Origin: Spirosoma terrae
Lineage (GTDB): Bacteria; Bacteroidota; Bacteroidia; Cytophagales; Spirosomataceae
DNA: 64,000 bases
NCBI RefSeq assembly: GCF_010435915.1
Contig: NZ_JAAFZH010000001.1
Span: 930,001 to 994,000 of the forward strand
Direction: 5' to 3'
The notes beneath the pieces are model-generated. The model made no database searches. It worked only from the letters and a program-made list of their open reading frames with translations, and had not been told where the DNA came from. Of this stretch, positions 9,198 to 18,023 are shown piece by piece (positions within the stretch are counted from its first letter, which is position 1; the number at the start of each line of letters is the position of its first letter). A program made the translations under genes and the position numbers.

Positions 9198-9313
9198 CAG
9201 AACCGGGATTTATGTGATTTTATTGACCGACTTTGATTTTTTTTCGCTTCAAAGAAGCGCTTGAATCAACTAACTCAAAGTCAGTCAGTAAAATCACATA
9301 AACCCCGGTTCTG
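9198..9313. repeat. 39-bp imperfect inverted repeat between MFS paralogues
   Basis: Arms 9198-9236 and 9275-9313 are complementary apart from three mismatches. The loop contains a second hairpin, CGCTTC-AAA-GAAGCG (9245-9259). The element fills almost the whole gap, beginning two bases after the MFS-1 stop codon. It could be a terminator or processing hairpin, or a small non-autonomous mobile palindrome. Confidence 0.8.
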
Positions 9314-9323
9314 ACAAAATTAT

Positions 9324-10565
9324 ATGGAAACAGCTACTTCGTCTCGCGTCTCGTTACGTTCGTTATTTGCGTTGCCGGTTATTGTATCGGCGCTGGGCTA
9401 TTTTGTGGATATCTACGACATGGTCATTTTTACCATTGTCCGGGTGCCGAGTCTGGAAGCGTTGCAATTGACGAAAGCCGATATTTCGACGGCTGGTACG
9501 TTCATTCTGAATTGTCAGCAGGCGGGTTTGCTGGTGGGCGGTTTGCTATGGGGCATTCTGGGCGACAAGCGCGGTCGTATGTCGGTGCTGTTTGGTAGTA
9601 TCATTACGTATTCGTTGACCAATATTGCCTGTGGTTTTGTACAGGACATAAACACCTATGCTTTTCTTCGATTTGTGGCTGGTGTTGGCTTATCGGGCGA
9701 AATTGGGGCCGCTATGGTGCTGGTATCCGAAATTCTACCGAAAGAGATTCGGAGTTATGGTACATCATTGATTGCGGGTATTGGCTATCTGGGTGCAGGC
9801 GTTGCTTACCTGACTGCCGAGTATTTCAGCTGGCGAATGGCGTTCTGGGTAGGCGGTAGCATGGGCCTTTTGCTGTTGCTGCTACGTGTCAGTGTGTTTG
9901 AGTCGGGCTTGTTCAGCAGCCTGAAAACGCAGCATAAGGGCGTTAGTCGCGGAAACTTTCTTTACTTTTTTAGTAGTCGGAAGCAGGCCATCAAATACCT
10001 ACGGTGCGTAACAGTAGGTATTCCAACCTGGTTTGTCGTGGCTATTCTGGCTACGTTCGCTAACGAACTCGGCGAAGCGTTGGCTATTCCCGGCGGTTTG
10101 ACGCCCGGCCGATGCGTGATGTTTATTTACGTCGGTTTTGCCATTGGCGACTTTTTTTGCGGTCCGCTAAGTCAATGGCTCCAGTCGCGACTGAAAGCAA
10201 TTATTGGTATGCTGGTCGTGAGTGCGCTACTGAGTGTTGCCTATCTGTCGGGGGGGATCAGGACCGCCGACGGTATTTATATCATCTGCCTATTAGCTGG
10301 TATCGCGACGGGCTATATTGCCATGTTCTTAACGATGGTCGCCGAGTTATACGGCACCAATCTACGTAACACTGCCACTACGTCGGTACCCAGTGTCGTG
10401 CGTGGTACGGTCATTTTTATAACGCTATCCTATCAGGCGCTAAAACCATCGGTGGGCGTGCTGACAGCGGCCAGTATTTTAGGTGTCGTAATATATGGAC
10501 TGGCGTTCTGGTCGCTGAGTCGAATGGAAGAAACATTCGGCAAAGACCTCGATTTTGTCGAATAG
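9324..10565 (+). CDS. MFS transporter, paralogue 2 of 3
   Basis: A 413-residue major facilitator closely similar to its neighbours throughout: SALGYFVDIYDMVIFTIVRVPS in helix 1, GLLWGILGDKRGRMSVLFGS in loop 2-3, SEILPKEIRSYGTSLIAGIGYLGAG, and the ending ETFGKDLDFVE. It differs from paralogues 1 and 3 in some intramembrane positions. For example, AAMVLVSEI replaces AGITLVSEI, which could change specificity. It begins 10 bases after the right arm of the inverted repeat, so its expression may depend on that structure. The substrate is unknown. Confidence 0.88.
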   Translation: METATSSRVSLRSLFALPVIVSALGYFVDIYDMVIFTIVRVPSLEALQLTKADISTAGTFILNCQQAGLLVGGLLWGILGDKRGRMSVLFGSIITYSLTNIACGFVQDINTYAFLRFVAGVGLSGEIGAAMVLVSEILPKEIRSYGTSLIAGIGYLGAGVAYLTAEYFSWRMAFWVGGSMGLLLLLLRVSVFESGLFSSLKTQHKGVSRGNFLYFFSSRKQAIKYLRCVTVGIPTWFVVAILATFANELGEALAIPGGLTPGRCVMFIYVGFAIGDFFCGPLSQWLQSRLKAIIGMLVVSALLSVAYLSGGIRTADGIYIICLLAGIATGYIAMFLTMVAELYGTNLRNTATTSVPSVVRGTVIFITLSYQALKPSVGVLTAASILGVVIYGLAFWSLSRMEETFGKDLDFVE

Positions 10566-10790
10566 TGTTTTTCAGAAAGACCTCATAGCTTCTATTTCTT
10601 CTGTATTAACCGGCTCTTTCTAAGATAATATTCTGTTAATAGTACAGGAATATCTTTCTTTCACTACAATTTTGGGCCTTAAACCGCTCATCACTTTCTT
10701 TGACCGTTGCTCACTAAGTCGAGCGGTTAGCTTCCGTATTTGCATCATTGGGTTGACAGCTAAAGGTTTTAAACTTAACTATTCAACTCA

Positions 10791-11204
10791 ATGAAAACCT
10801 CCATCAAAGTTCTCGCCAGCGCATTCGCTTTTTTCGTTAGTGTATCGGTTTCGTCGTTTGGTTTTGCACAGGGCGACCAGCCCGAGCAGAAAGGATTTGC
10901 TCTTGCTATGTTTCCGTCGAGCCAGCCCTCTAAAGTGTGGCTATGTCTGGAAAAATATAAAGCTGATAATAAAATCAGTGTTCAGTTGGTCGATGAAAAT
11001 GGTCAGGTAATGTTTCAGGAGGCTTTGCCAACAAAAGGTGGCAAGCGTAACGGCTATCGTCAGCAATTTGATTTGAGCGATATTAAAGACGGCAAATACA
11101 CTTTCCGTATTACGGATGGTAATCAGATTGAAGAACGTACATTCAAATTGTCGACGCCCAACATAGAGCAGCAATTGCCAGCGCGACATATCTCGATGAA
11201 TTAA
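10791..11204 (+). CDS. Small secreted protein of unknown function
   Basis: A 137-residue protein with a long signal peptide (about residues 1-27, hydrophobic core SAFAFFVSVSVSSFGF, likely cleavage after FAQ). The mature part is a single beta-rich domain: SKVWLCLEKYKADNKISVQLVDENGQVMFQEAL then YRQQFDLSDIKDGKYTFRITDG. This resembles the small Ig-like fold of T9SS sorting domains and DUF3244-type proteins, but lacks a typical C-terminal KVxVxK ending. It is probably periplasmic or exported. It sits alone between MFS paralogues 2 and 3 and has its own terminator. Confidence 0.65.
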   Translation: MKTSIKVLASAFAFFVSVSVSSFGFAQGDQPEQKGFALAMFPSSQPSKVWLCLEKYKADNKISVQLVDENGQVMFQEALPTKGGKRNGYRQQFDLSDIKDGKYTFRITDGNQIEERTFKLSTPNIEQQLPARHISMN

Positions 11205-11286
11205 GAACATCAGCTTGGCTGATACGCAGGATCAGCAAGCCATAAACACCAAAAATGGGGCATTAACAGTAGAAGTTAGAATCCAG

Positions 11287-11319
11287 AAAGGCACGAAGCA
11301 TTGCTCCGTGCCTTTTTTC
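11287..11319 (+). terminator. Terminator hairpin after the small secreted protein
   Basis: AAAGGCACGAAGC (11287-11299) pairs with GCTCCGTGCCTTT (11303-11315) with one mismatch, and six T residues run through its end. It overlaps an ATG at 11301, which argues that the following MFS gene starts later, at 11373. Confidence 0.8.
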
Positions 11320-11372
11320 ATTACGATCTAGCCAGTTCTTTTATAACTTGCCAGTGGCTAGCCTTAACCAAC

Positions 11373-12620
11373 ATGCAATCGTCCGCAACATCTGCTTCTA
11401 GCGCCGTTTCACTACGGCCTCTTTTTTCTATTCCCGTTATTGTGGCCGCTCTTGGCTATTTCGTTGATGTGTACGACTTGTTGCTCTTCAATATTGTTCG
11501 GGTGCCGAGTCTTAAAGATATGGGTTTGTCGGAGTCCGATATTTCGCTTATTGGCGGCAAAATCCTGAATTACCAGCAGGCAGGTTTGCTGCTTGGTGGC
11601 ATTTTATGGGGCATTCTGGGCGATAAGCGCGGCCGATTGTCGGTGTTGTTCGGCAGTATCATTACGTACTCGCTGGCTAATCTGGCCTGTGGCGTTGTGG
11701 AGGACCCGCAAGTGTACGCCTGGCTGCGGTTTGTGGCTGGGTTAGGGCTAGCTGGCGAGCTGGGGGCTGGCATTACGTTAGTCAGCGAGATTTTGCCGAA
11801 AGAACTCCGTGGCTATGGCTCGTCGCTGGTAGCCAGCGTGGGTTTGCTGGGGGCTGTCGTTGCCTATTTTACAGTAGCTCTTTTCAACTGGCGTACTACG
11901 TACTTTGTCGGTGGAGGATTAGGACTGGGTTTACTGGTGCTACGGGTGAGTGTGTTTGAATCGGGCATGTTTAAAAAAGTGCAGAAAGCCAACGTATCGC
12001 GCGGTAATTTCTGGGCACTGTTTCATGGTGGTAATCGACTGATTCGTTACGTCCGTTGTATGGGTATTGCCTTACCGACGTATCTGGTGATTGGGATTCT
12101 CGCTACGTTCAGCAATGAATTTGGGAAAGCGCTTGGTCTTGACGAAGCTGTTCAGCCGGGTCGGTGTGTGATGTTTACGTATGTTGGCACCGTTCTGGGC
12201 GATCTGACGAGCGGGATTCTGAGTCAGCAATTACGATCCCGGAAAAAAGCCATTGGGCTGATGATGGGTTTGACGGCCATTTTTGTTGTAATCTATTTGT
12301 TTGGCGGTATTTCTTCGGCCGATACGTTCTATATCCTTGCTGCGCTGATGGGTTTTGGGATTGGTTATATTGCTATGTTCCTGACCATTACGGCCGAAAG
12401 TTTTGGTACGAACCTTCGGGCAACAGCCACCACATCCGTTGCCAATAACGTTCGGGCCACTACGTTGCTGACCATTCCGGCTTTTCAGGCGCTAAAACCA
12501 TCGTTAGGCGTATTGAACGCGGCAGCTATTGTTGCTAGTGTTTGTTTTGGATTGGGATTCTGGGCACTGATAACTATGGAAGAAACATTTGGTAAGGAAC
12601 TGGACTATACAGAGGAATAA
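11373..12620 (+). CDS. MFS transporter, paralogue 3 of 3
   Basis: A 415-residue major facilitator, third of the set. Helix 1 reads AALGYFVDVYDLLLFNIVRVPS, loop 2-3 GILWGILGDKRGRLSVLFGS, then GLAGELGAGITLVSEILPKE, and the C-terminus ends ETFGKELDYTEE. It resembles paralogue 1 more than paralogue 2 in the AGITLVSEI segment. I chose the ATG at 11373 (MQSSATSA) because the ATG at 11301 lies inside the preceding terminator and gives an N-terminus not shared with the paralogues. The GlpD-type dehydrogenase gene follows after 60 bases, so the exported or imported compound could be a polyol or its phosphate. That is speculative. Confidence 0.87.
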   Translation: MQSSATSASSAVSLRPLFSIPVIVAALGYFVDVYDLLLFNIVRVPSLKDMGLSESDISLIGGKILNYQQAGLLLGGILWGILGDKRGRLSVLFGSIITYSLANLACGVVEDPQVYAWLRFVAGLGLAGELGAGITLVSEILPKELRGYGSSLVASVGLLGAVVAYFTVALFNWRTTYFVGGGLGLGLLVLRVSVFESGMFKKVQKANVSRGNFWALFHGGNRLIRYVRCMGIALPTYLVIGILATFSNEFGKALGLDEAVQPGRCVMFTYVGTVLGDLTSGILSQQLRSRKKAIGLMMGLTAIFVVIYLFGGISSADTFYILAALMGFGIGYIAMFLTITAESFGTNLRATATTSVANNVRATTLLTIPAFQALKPSLGVLNAAAIVASVCFGLGFWALITMEETFGKELDYTEE

Positions 12621-12680
12621 CAGCAACGATCTTAATGTACTCTTAGTCAGTAGACAATATAAATCACGTACCTTTGGTTT

Positions 12681-14336
12681 ATGAACCGGGAACACAATCG
12701 GAAGCGGCTGAGGGAAGAGACATTCGACATCTGTATTATTGGGGCTGGTGCCAGTGGAGCAGGCGCTGCTCTGGACGCTGCCTTGCGTGGCTATCGTGTA
12801 GCCTTACTAGATCGGGGCGATTTCGCCAGTGAAACCTCGTCGCGGTCGACCAAGCTGATTCATGGTGGTGTGCGCTATCTGGAGCAGGCTATCAAGAAGC
12901 TCGATCTCGCTCAGCTCCGTCAGGTTCGACATGGTTTAGCTGAACGCCGGACCGTGATCCGTAACGCGCCACATCTGGCCTATCCCTTGCCGTTACTAAC
13001 TCCCGTTTTTAGCTGGTTCGAAGGCATGTATATGTCGGTCGGTTTGGCGATGTATGCTTTTTTTGCCGGTCACGATAACTTTCCTCAGGGACGTTGGCTG
13101 ACTAAGCCGGAAGCATTGACGGAAATGCCCACGCTTACCGACCGGATGCACAGTGCTGTGCTGTACTACGACGGGCAGTTCAACGATGCGCGTTACGCGC
13201 TGGCGCTGGCCCATTCGGCCGATGAGGCTGGCGTTGCCGTTGTTAACTACCTTAACGTAACAGGATTTGAGCGCGATAATGGGCGGTTAACGGCAGCGAT
13301 TGTAAATGATCTACTAAGCGACGATACGTTCCCCGTTCGGGCAAAACTCTTTCTGAATTGTACGGGCCCTTATTCTGATGCCGTTCGGTTGATGGCGAAC
13401 CCGGAAGCGGAACAGCGGATACGACCCAGCAAAGGGGTGCATATTGTGTTGCCACGCGAAACGCTTCAGAGCGATTGCGCGATGTTGATCCCGAAAACGG
13501 CTGATGGTCGGGTCGTGTTTGCGATTCCGTTTGGCGACAAAGTGTTTGTTGGTACTACCGACGACGATTACCAGCAGTTGGATCAGGAGCCTGTTCTGGA
13601 ACCGGCCGAAGTTGATTATCTGCTGGAAACGCTACGTCCTTATCTGGCCAAAAACCCCGATAAGTCGGACGTAGAAGCAGGCTTTGGCGGTATTCGCCCG
13701 CTGATAGTCAGTAGTCGGGCTACCACCAAAACGCTCCTGCGCGATCATGAAGTGGAATATGACTCCGCGTCGGGATTGCTGAGCTTGCTGGGCGGAAAAT
13801 GGACAACATATCGGTTGATGGCGCAGGATGCTATCGACAAGGCGGGCGAGTTGTTGAACAACTCAACGCCTGGCAAAACAGAAAACCATTATCTAGTCGG
13901 TGGCGAAAACTATCGGTTTGACGACTGGCAATGTATCCAGCAACAGACGAATCTGCCAACTGATGTCTGTCAACATCTGATGCGAACGTATGGCAATCGT
14001 GCTCAACGAATCGCTGATCTGGCATCGTCAAGGCCGGAGTTAAGCGAAAAAATAAGCCAGCAGCAGCCTTTTATCAAAGCTGAAGTTGTCTATCAGGTTC
14101 GGGAAGAGATGGCCGTTACGTTGCGCGATGTGCTGGCTCGTCGCTGGCGCCTTGAATTATCGGACTGGCAGCTTACCATTCGGGTTTTGCCAATAGTAGC
14201 TGAACTGATGGCTCGCGAATTGGACTGGAGTGATCAACATCGTCAGCAACAGATCAATTCGTATCAATCGCTACTCAATACATTCCTGAAAAGAGCAGGG
14301 CTGACTACACAACCAGCGAACGTTACGCATTTATAA
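12681..14336 (+). CDS. glpD: FAD-dependent glycerol-3-phosphate dehydrogenase
   Basis: Oxidises sn-glycerol-3-phosphate to dihydroxyacetone phosphate at the membrane and passes electrons to quinone. The 551-residue length fits GlpD. The dinucleotide-binding motif IIGAGASGAGAALDAALRGY lies near residue 20, followed by the GlpD signature SSRSTKLIHGGVRYLEQA. A substrate-binding core includes GGIRPL and LLSLLGGKWTTYRLMAQDAID, and the C-terminal domain is helical. A TACCTTTG box at 12669-12676 matches the Bacteroidota -7 element but lies only five bases before the ATG. Either the message is leaderless or the match is chance. It follows the third MFS paralogue. Confidence 0.92.
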   Translation: MNREHNRKRLREETFDICIIGAGASGAGAALDAALRGYRVALLDRGDFASETSSRSTKLIHGGVRYLEQAIKKLDLAQLRQVRHGLAERRTVIRNAPHLAYPLPLLTPVFSWFEGMYMSVGLAMYAFFAGHDNFPQGRWLTKPEALTEMPTLTDRMHSAVLYYDGQFNDARYALALAHSADEAGVAVVNYLNVTGFERDNGRLTAAIVNDLLSDDTFPVRAKLFLNCTGPYSDAVRLMANPEAEQRIRPSKGVHIVLPRETLQSDCAMLIPKTADGRVVFAIPFGDKVFVGTTDDDYQQLDQEPVLEPAEVDYLLETLRPYLAKNPDKSDVEAGFGGIRPLIVSSRATTKTLLRDHEVEYDSASGLLSLLGGKWTTYRLMAQDAIDKAGELLNNSTPGKTENHYLVGGENYRFDDWQCIQQQTNLPTDVCQHLMRTYGNRAQRIADLASSRPELSEKISQQQPFIKAEVVYQVREEMAVTLRDVLARRWRLELSDWQLTIRVLPIVAELMARELDWSDQHRQQQINSYQSLLNTFLKRAGLTTQPANVTHL

Positions 14337-14349
14337 ACAACGTACAAGA

Positions 14350-14363
14350 CTGACGTTTATCAA
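14350..14363 (+). promoter_or_regulatory. Fnr-like palindrome upstream of universal stress gene
   Basis: CTGAC-GTTT-ATCAA matches an Fnr/Crp-type inverted repeat with four-base spacing. Its centre is about 85 bases before the ATG at 14442, so an activator bound at -41.5 would place the transcription start about 44 bases upstream of the gene. Confidence 0.4.
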
Positions 14364-14441
14364 GGTAAAGCCTGCCTTTACTCATATCGGATAACGAGAT
14401 AAGTCGCTTGTTTTGAGCCATCAAACAAGCCGATTGTATCT

Positions 14442-15263
14442 ATGAAAACGATACTGGTTCCCACCGATTTAAGTCCCGTTGCTACGTATGCACTCGATGT
14501 TGCGGTTGAGTTGGCTCGTGCCAATCGGGCCGAGATTATTCTGCTGCATACAGTTCTGAATGAATTTATTCCGGCTCTTGATCCCAATACTGGTCTGGCA
14601 TACGATAGTACGCCGTTCTATCAGGATGCGCTGCAGGAGGCCGAAGAGACATTGCTGAAAATTAGTGCCAATCCAGACTATGCTGATGTTACGATCAGGC
14701 CTACGCTGGGTAGTTCTATGAATGGATTGCTCAGTAATATCGCTGAACAGCACGCTGACCTGATTGTGCTCGGGTCAAAAGGCGCATCTGGCATTCTTGA
14801 ATGGCTGGAAGGTTCTAATGCCGAACTAATTGTCCGATACGCAACCTGTCCGGTTTTAGTCATTAAAGAGCCTGTTACGCATTTCAATCCTCAGAATATT
14901 GTTGTTGGAATCGATGTAGACGATAAACTGAAACGACAACATACCTATCCATTTCAACTTAAGGATGATGTTATCCAGCAGTTTGTTTACGTATTAACGC
15001 CTACTGATAATCGGGAGCCTGACGGTATTCGGGACTGGTTCAATGAATTTGCTAAATCGACCGGGAATCAGTCATATAGCCTCAGTATGTTGCACGATAA
15101 AACGGTACCAGAAGGCATTCTCCAGTATGCGGAGTCTGTGCAGGCCGATTTGATTGTCCTCTATACCCACGGCTATACCGGGCTCCAGCATTTTCTGCAA
15201 GGTAGTGTCGCCGAAGACGTATTAAATCATTCGAAAGTTCCGGTGCTGATTATGAGGGTATAA
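14442..15263 (+). CDS. Tandem universal stress protein
   Basis: A 273-residue protein made of two UspA domains. Domain 1 starts KTILVPTDLSPVATYALDVAVELA and contains the nucleotide-binding segment GSKGASGILEWLEGSNAELI (about residues 105-125). Domain 2 starts NIVVGIDVDDKLK and ends THGYTGLQHFLQGSVAEDVLNHSKVPVLIM. Double-domain USPs in Bacteroidota are generally linked to stress or low-oxygen survival. An Fnr-like box lies upstream. A second double-domain USP is encoded at 44707-45525. Confidence 0.9.
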   Translation: MKTILVPTDLSPVATYALDVAVELARANRAEIILLHTVLNEFIPALDPNTGLAYDSTPFYQDALQEAEETLLKISANPDYADVTIRPTLGSSMNGLLSNIAEQHADLIVLGSKGASGILEWLEGSNAELIVRYATCPVLVIKEPVTHFNPQNIVVGIDVDDKLKRQHTYPFQLKDDVIQQFVYVLTPTDNREPDGIRDWFNEFAKSTGNQSYSLSMLHDKTVPEGILQYAESVQADLIVLYTHGYTGLQHFLQGSVAEDVLNHSKVPVLIMRV

Positions 15264-15322
15264 TCCTGTGATGCCAGTCGTCAATTAATAAATCTTTAGT
15301 TAATCGAAAATTTACCTTCTTC

Positions 15323-16078
15323 ATGGATAAGGACTTAACTGGAAAAACGGCCCTGATAACGGGTGCTGCTTCAGGAATTGGTAAGGCAACCGCTATCTTA
15401 TATGCTCAGTATGGAGCCAACGTAGTGCTTTCGGATCTTGACGAGATGCAGGGGCAGGCCGTTGCCGATCAAATCAAGGCTACGGGCGCCAACGCTCGAT
15501 TTGTCAAAGCCGATGTGAGCGATCCGGCCCAATGTCAGAAACTGGTTGAGGAGACTGTTGCTACGTTTGGTCAACTCGATATTGCCTTTAATAATGCAGG
15601 CATCGGTGGCGAATCGAACGCTACCGCTGATTACTCGCTGGAGGGCTGGCACAAAATCATTAACGTTAATCTGAATAGCGTTTTCTATTGCATGAAGTAC
15701 GAGCTGGAAGCCATGCTGAAGCAAAACTCGGGTGGTGCCATCGTCAATATGGCTTCTATTCTGGGGCAGGTGGGTACAGCGCATGCGCCCGGCTACGTAG
15801 CGGCCAAGCACGCGGTGGTTGGATTAACAAAAACGACGGCTATCGAGTATGCTACGAAAGGTATACGTATCAATTCGGTTGGCCCGGCCTATATCGATAC
15901 GCCTTTGCTGAATGCCATTCCAGATGAAGCGAAAAAGCTGCTGGTTGGCCTACATCCCATCGGGCGATTGGGAAAATCAGAAGAAGTGGCCGAGTTGGTG
16001 GTCTGGTTATCGTCCGATAAGGCCTCGTTCGTTACCGGGGCTTACTATCCTGTAGACGGCGGTTATCTGGCCCAGTAA
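15323..16078 (+). CDS. Short-chain dehydrogenase/reductase
   Basis: A classical SDR of 251 residues. It has the cofactor motif TGAASGIGKA (residues 14-23), DLD after the second strand, NNAG, the catalytic Ser in NMASILG, the YVAAK pair (Tyr-x3-Lys) and the C-terminal GAYYPVDGGYLAQ. An Asp at the end of beta-2 (VLSDLDEMQ) favours NAD over NADP by family precedent. The substrate is unknown; FabG-like and glucose-dehydrogenase-like relatives are both possible. It is convergent with another SDR gene across a hairpin terminator. Confidence 0.9.
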   Translation: MDKDLTGKTALITGAASGIGKATAILYAQYGANVVLSDLDEMQGQAVADQIKATGANARFVKADVSDPAQCQKLVEETVATFGQLDIAFNNAGIGGESNATADYSLEGWHKIINVNLNSVFYCMKYELEAMLKQNSGGAIVNMASILGQVGTAHAPGYVAAKHAVVGLTKTTAIEYATKGIRINSVGPAYIDTPLLNAIPDEAKKLLVGLHPIGRLGKSEEVAELVVWLSSDKASFVTGAYYPVDGGYLAQ

Positions 16079-16182
16079 ATGGGTTTAAATCCCCACGGAG
16101 AGACAGAGGAATGGTTTCTCTGCTCGTCCGTAATATAAATAGCTGACGAGCGCAAAGGATTGGTGTATGGGTAGTTAGACAG

Positions 16183-16216
16183 AATGGCCGGAAGAGTTGT
16201 TTGTCCTCCGGCCATT
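16183..16216. terminator. Convergent terminator hairpin between two SDR genes
   Basis: AATGGCCGGA (16183-16192) pairs perfectly with TCCGGCCATT (16207-16216) in the gap between the two converging SDR genes. It can serve both directions; no long T-tract follows. Confidence 0.6.
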
Positions 16217-16260
16217 TCGAGGCAGTTTAACGGGCATTCATTGACAATAGCAGCAGCGGT

Positions 16261-17004
16261 TTACTGTAGCATGTACTGCAAAGAGCCGCCGTCGACGGCG
16301 ATATCAGCCCCATTGATGTAACTGGCCGCTTCAGAAGCTAGAAACAATACCGTGCTGGCAACTTCGTCAGCAGTTCCCAATCGCTGAAGTGCATTTTTCG
16401 ACGCTAAGTAGGTCAGTGCTTCGGGCGAAGCTACCGATTCCAGACCGGGTGTTTTTATCGGCCCTGGGCTTACGATATTGACACGGATTTTTCGCTCGGC
16501 CAATTCATTGACGGCAATATCGGCTATTTTATTGATGGCGGCCTTCGTAGCGGAGTATACGCTGTTTCCTGCGAATGCAGCTGAGGCTACCCCCGACGAG
16601 ATGAATGTGACTGACGAACCATCCGCCAAGTGTGGGAGCAGCTTTTGAAGCGTAAACAAGTGTCCTTTGACGTTCGTATTGAACTGGGCATCGAAATCAG
16701 CTTCAGTGATCTGTTCGATCGGCGCCACTATGGCCGTAGCGGCATTAAGCAGCAGTACATCCAGTTTTTGTTTGCTTTCTGCCACCGCCTTTTCCAGCAC
16801 AGCGATACCCTCTAGGTTTGATGTATCAGATACTACCGTCTTTAAATTCGGGCTATTGATTTCTTTCGCAGCTTGTTGCAGGTTGACCGCGTTTCTGCCC
16901 GTGATCCAAACGGTAGCTCCTTCATTAATAAATGCCTTAGCGGTTGCCAACCCGATTCCCTGGCTTCCGCCGGCTATAACTACGTTTTTGTTTGCGAACT
17001 TCAT
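16261..17004 (-). CDS. Short-chain dehydrogenase/reductase under HxlR control
   Basis: A 247-residue SDR with AGGSQGIGLATAKAF, LNAATA in place of the usual NNAG, catalytic Ser in ISSGVAS, YSATKAAINK and ADIAVDGGSLQY. Arg in TGRNAVNLQQ after beta-2 is consistent with NADP(H). It is transcribed divergently from the HxlR-type regulator at 17110, a frequent arrangement in which the redox- or electrophile-sensing regulator controls a neighbouring reductase. The natural substrate is unknown, possibly a reactive carbonyl or quinone. Confidence 0.9.
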   Translation of the reverse strand: MKFANKNVVIAGGSQGIGLATAKAFINEGATVWITGRNAVNLQQAAKEINSPNLKTVVSDTSNLEGIAVLEKAVAESKQKLDVLLLNAATAIVAPIEQITEADFDAQFNTNVKGHLFTLQKLLPHLADGSSVTFISSGVASAAFAGNSVYSATKAAINKIADIAVNELAERKIRVNIVSPGPIKTPGLESVASPEALTYLASKNALQRLGTADEVASTVLFLASEAASYINGADIAVDGGSLQYMLQ

Positions 17005-17058
17005 TTTATTCAGGTTTCATTATCTACTCTGCAAACATAGTTTATTGAAGTTTATTTT

Positions 17059-17108
17059 AGTTACTTTGTTACTAGATGTAACAGTATATTCTCGGTAACT
17101 AAGTAACT
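17059..17108. promoter_or_regulatory. Probable HxlR operator
   Basis: AGTTACTTTGTTAC (17059-17072) and GTAACTAAGTAACT (17095-17108) form an inverted repeat with one mismatch; inside it GTTAC-TAGAT-GTAAC (17068-17082) is a perfect palindrome. The repeats end one base before the regulator ATG at 17110 and cover the shared divergent promoter region, as expected for an autoregulated HxlR dimer site. Confidence 0.65.
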
Positions 17109-17109
17109 C

Positions 17110-17454
17110 ATGATAGAAAACGTGTGTCATAAAAAGGAGATTATGGCGATCCACGACTCGATGGACGTGCTGAGTGGAAAATGGAAGATTTCTATTCTTT
17201 CATCAATGTGTTATTACAAGGAGCGACGGTTTTCGGATATCCTGAACGATCTTAAAGGGATTTCGAATAAGCAGTTGAGCAAGGAGCTGAAGGAACTGGA
17301 GCAGAACAAACTGGTCGAACGGACCGTCCTGAATACCCAGCCTGTTGCTGTAAACTATAAGTTAACCGAATACGGCTGGACCTTACAGGACATTATTTAT
17401 AATCTTGCCAACTGGGGCGAAAAACACCGGCAGGTGATTTTTGGTGATAGGTAG
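17110..17454 (+). CDS. HxlR-family winged-helix transcriptional regulator
   Basis: A 114-residue MarR/HxlR-type regulator. The family signature is complete: an N-terminal Cys (residue 6), DVLSGKWKISILSSM, KERRFSDILNDLKGISNKQLSKELKELEQNKLVERTV, and the wing VNYKLTEYGWTLQDII. HxlR regulators often sense electrophiles or oxidants through the N-terminal cysteine. It is divergent from an SDR gene, with inverted-repeat operators between them, so it probably represses that reductase and itself. Confidence 0.92.
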   Translation: MIENVCHKKEIMAIHDSMDVLSGKWKISILSSMCYYKERRFSDILNDLKGISNKQLSKELKELEQNKLVERTVLNTQPVAVNYKLTEYGWTLQDIIYNLANWGEKHRQVIFGDR

Positions 17455-17583
17455 GTGATTGAATGACTTACGGGCAATTGATTGATCTGAGCTCTTAAGT
17501 GAGGCTATCATTATCGAAACAGCTACCTGATTTGGGAGGATTGTAAGGAATCAGAAACTGTACGACGAAAAGCGTAGCTAGTA

Positions 17584-17829
17584 TTACCCAATCCGGATTT
17601 CTTTCTCGTCGTGGTATTGCTGACGGCCATCGGACCAGTTCAGATAAACGCGCCATAGTCCCTTAGACAAATGTGCCGTTGAGAAAACCTGTCGTGGTTT
17701 AGCCGTGGGTTTAACCGGAAATCGGATGGAATCGTAAAGGTTATTTGCCCGACAGAATGTAAGATCACCTTTCTGAAAGGACAAGGGTAGCACAAAGGCC
17801 AATAGCTGAGATGAAGGCTCGAATGTCAT
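17584..17829 (-). pseudogene. Truncated FixH-like copy (C-terminal domain only)
   Basis: The 81 residues align over their whole length with the C-terminal two thirds of FixH encoded at 30030-30455. For example, LSKGLWRVYLNWSDGRQQYHDE matches LARGFWRIQFTWSDGQRDYYSE. The N-terminal membrane anchor and conserved RDDYY region of FixH are absent. The frame stays open upstream for about 20 codons (IDNFVEAIH resembles the FixH linker) and then meets stop codons, without a good start. I read this as a decayed duplicate, although a short expressed protein from ATG 17829 is possible. Confidence 0.55.
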
Positions 17830-18023
17830 CGGAGGAAGGAGGTTAAACGAGGAGTGTATCGCTTCAACAAAGTTGTCGATTGATTAGTTGACTGATAATG
17901 AGATTTATCAACAAATAGATTGATTAGTTTCAACGATTGCGTTGACGGCCATTAGGGACGGAGAAGGCTATAAGCTGGAATTTTGCAGGATAATGCTGCT
18001 TTTCGGCTAATCCTCTTCTTACC

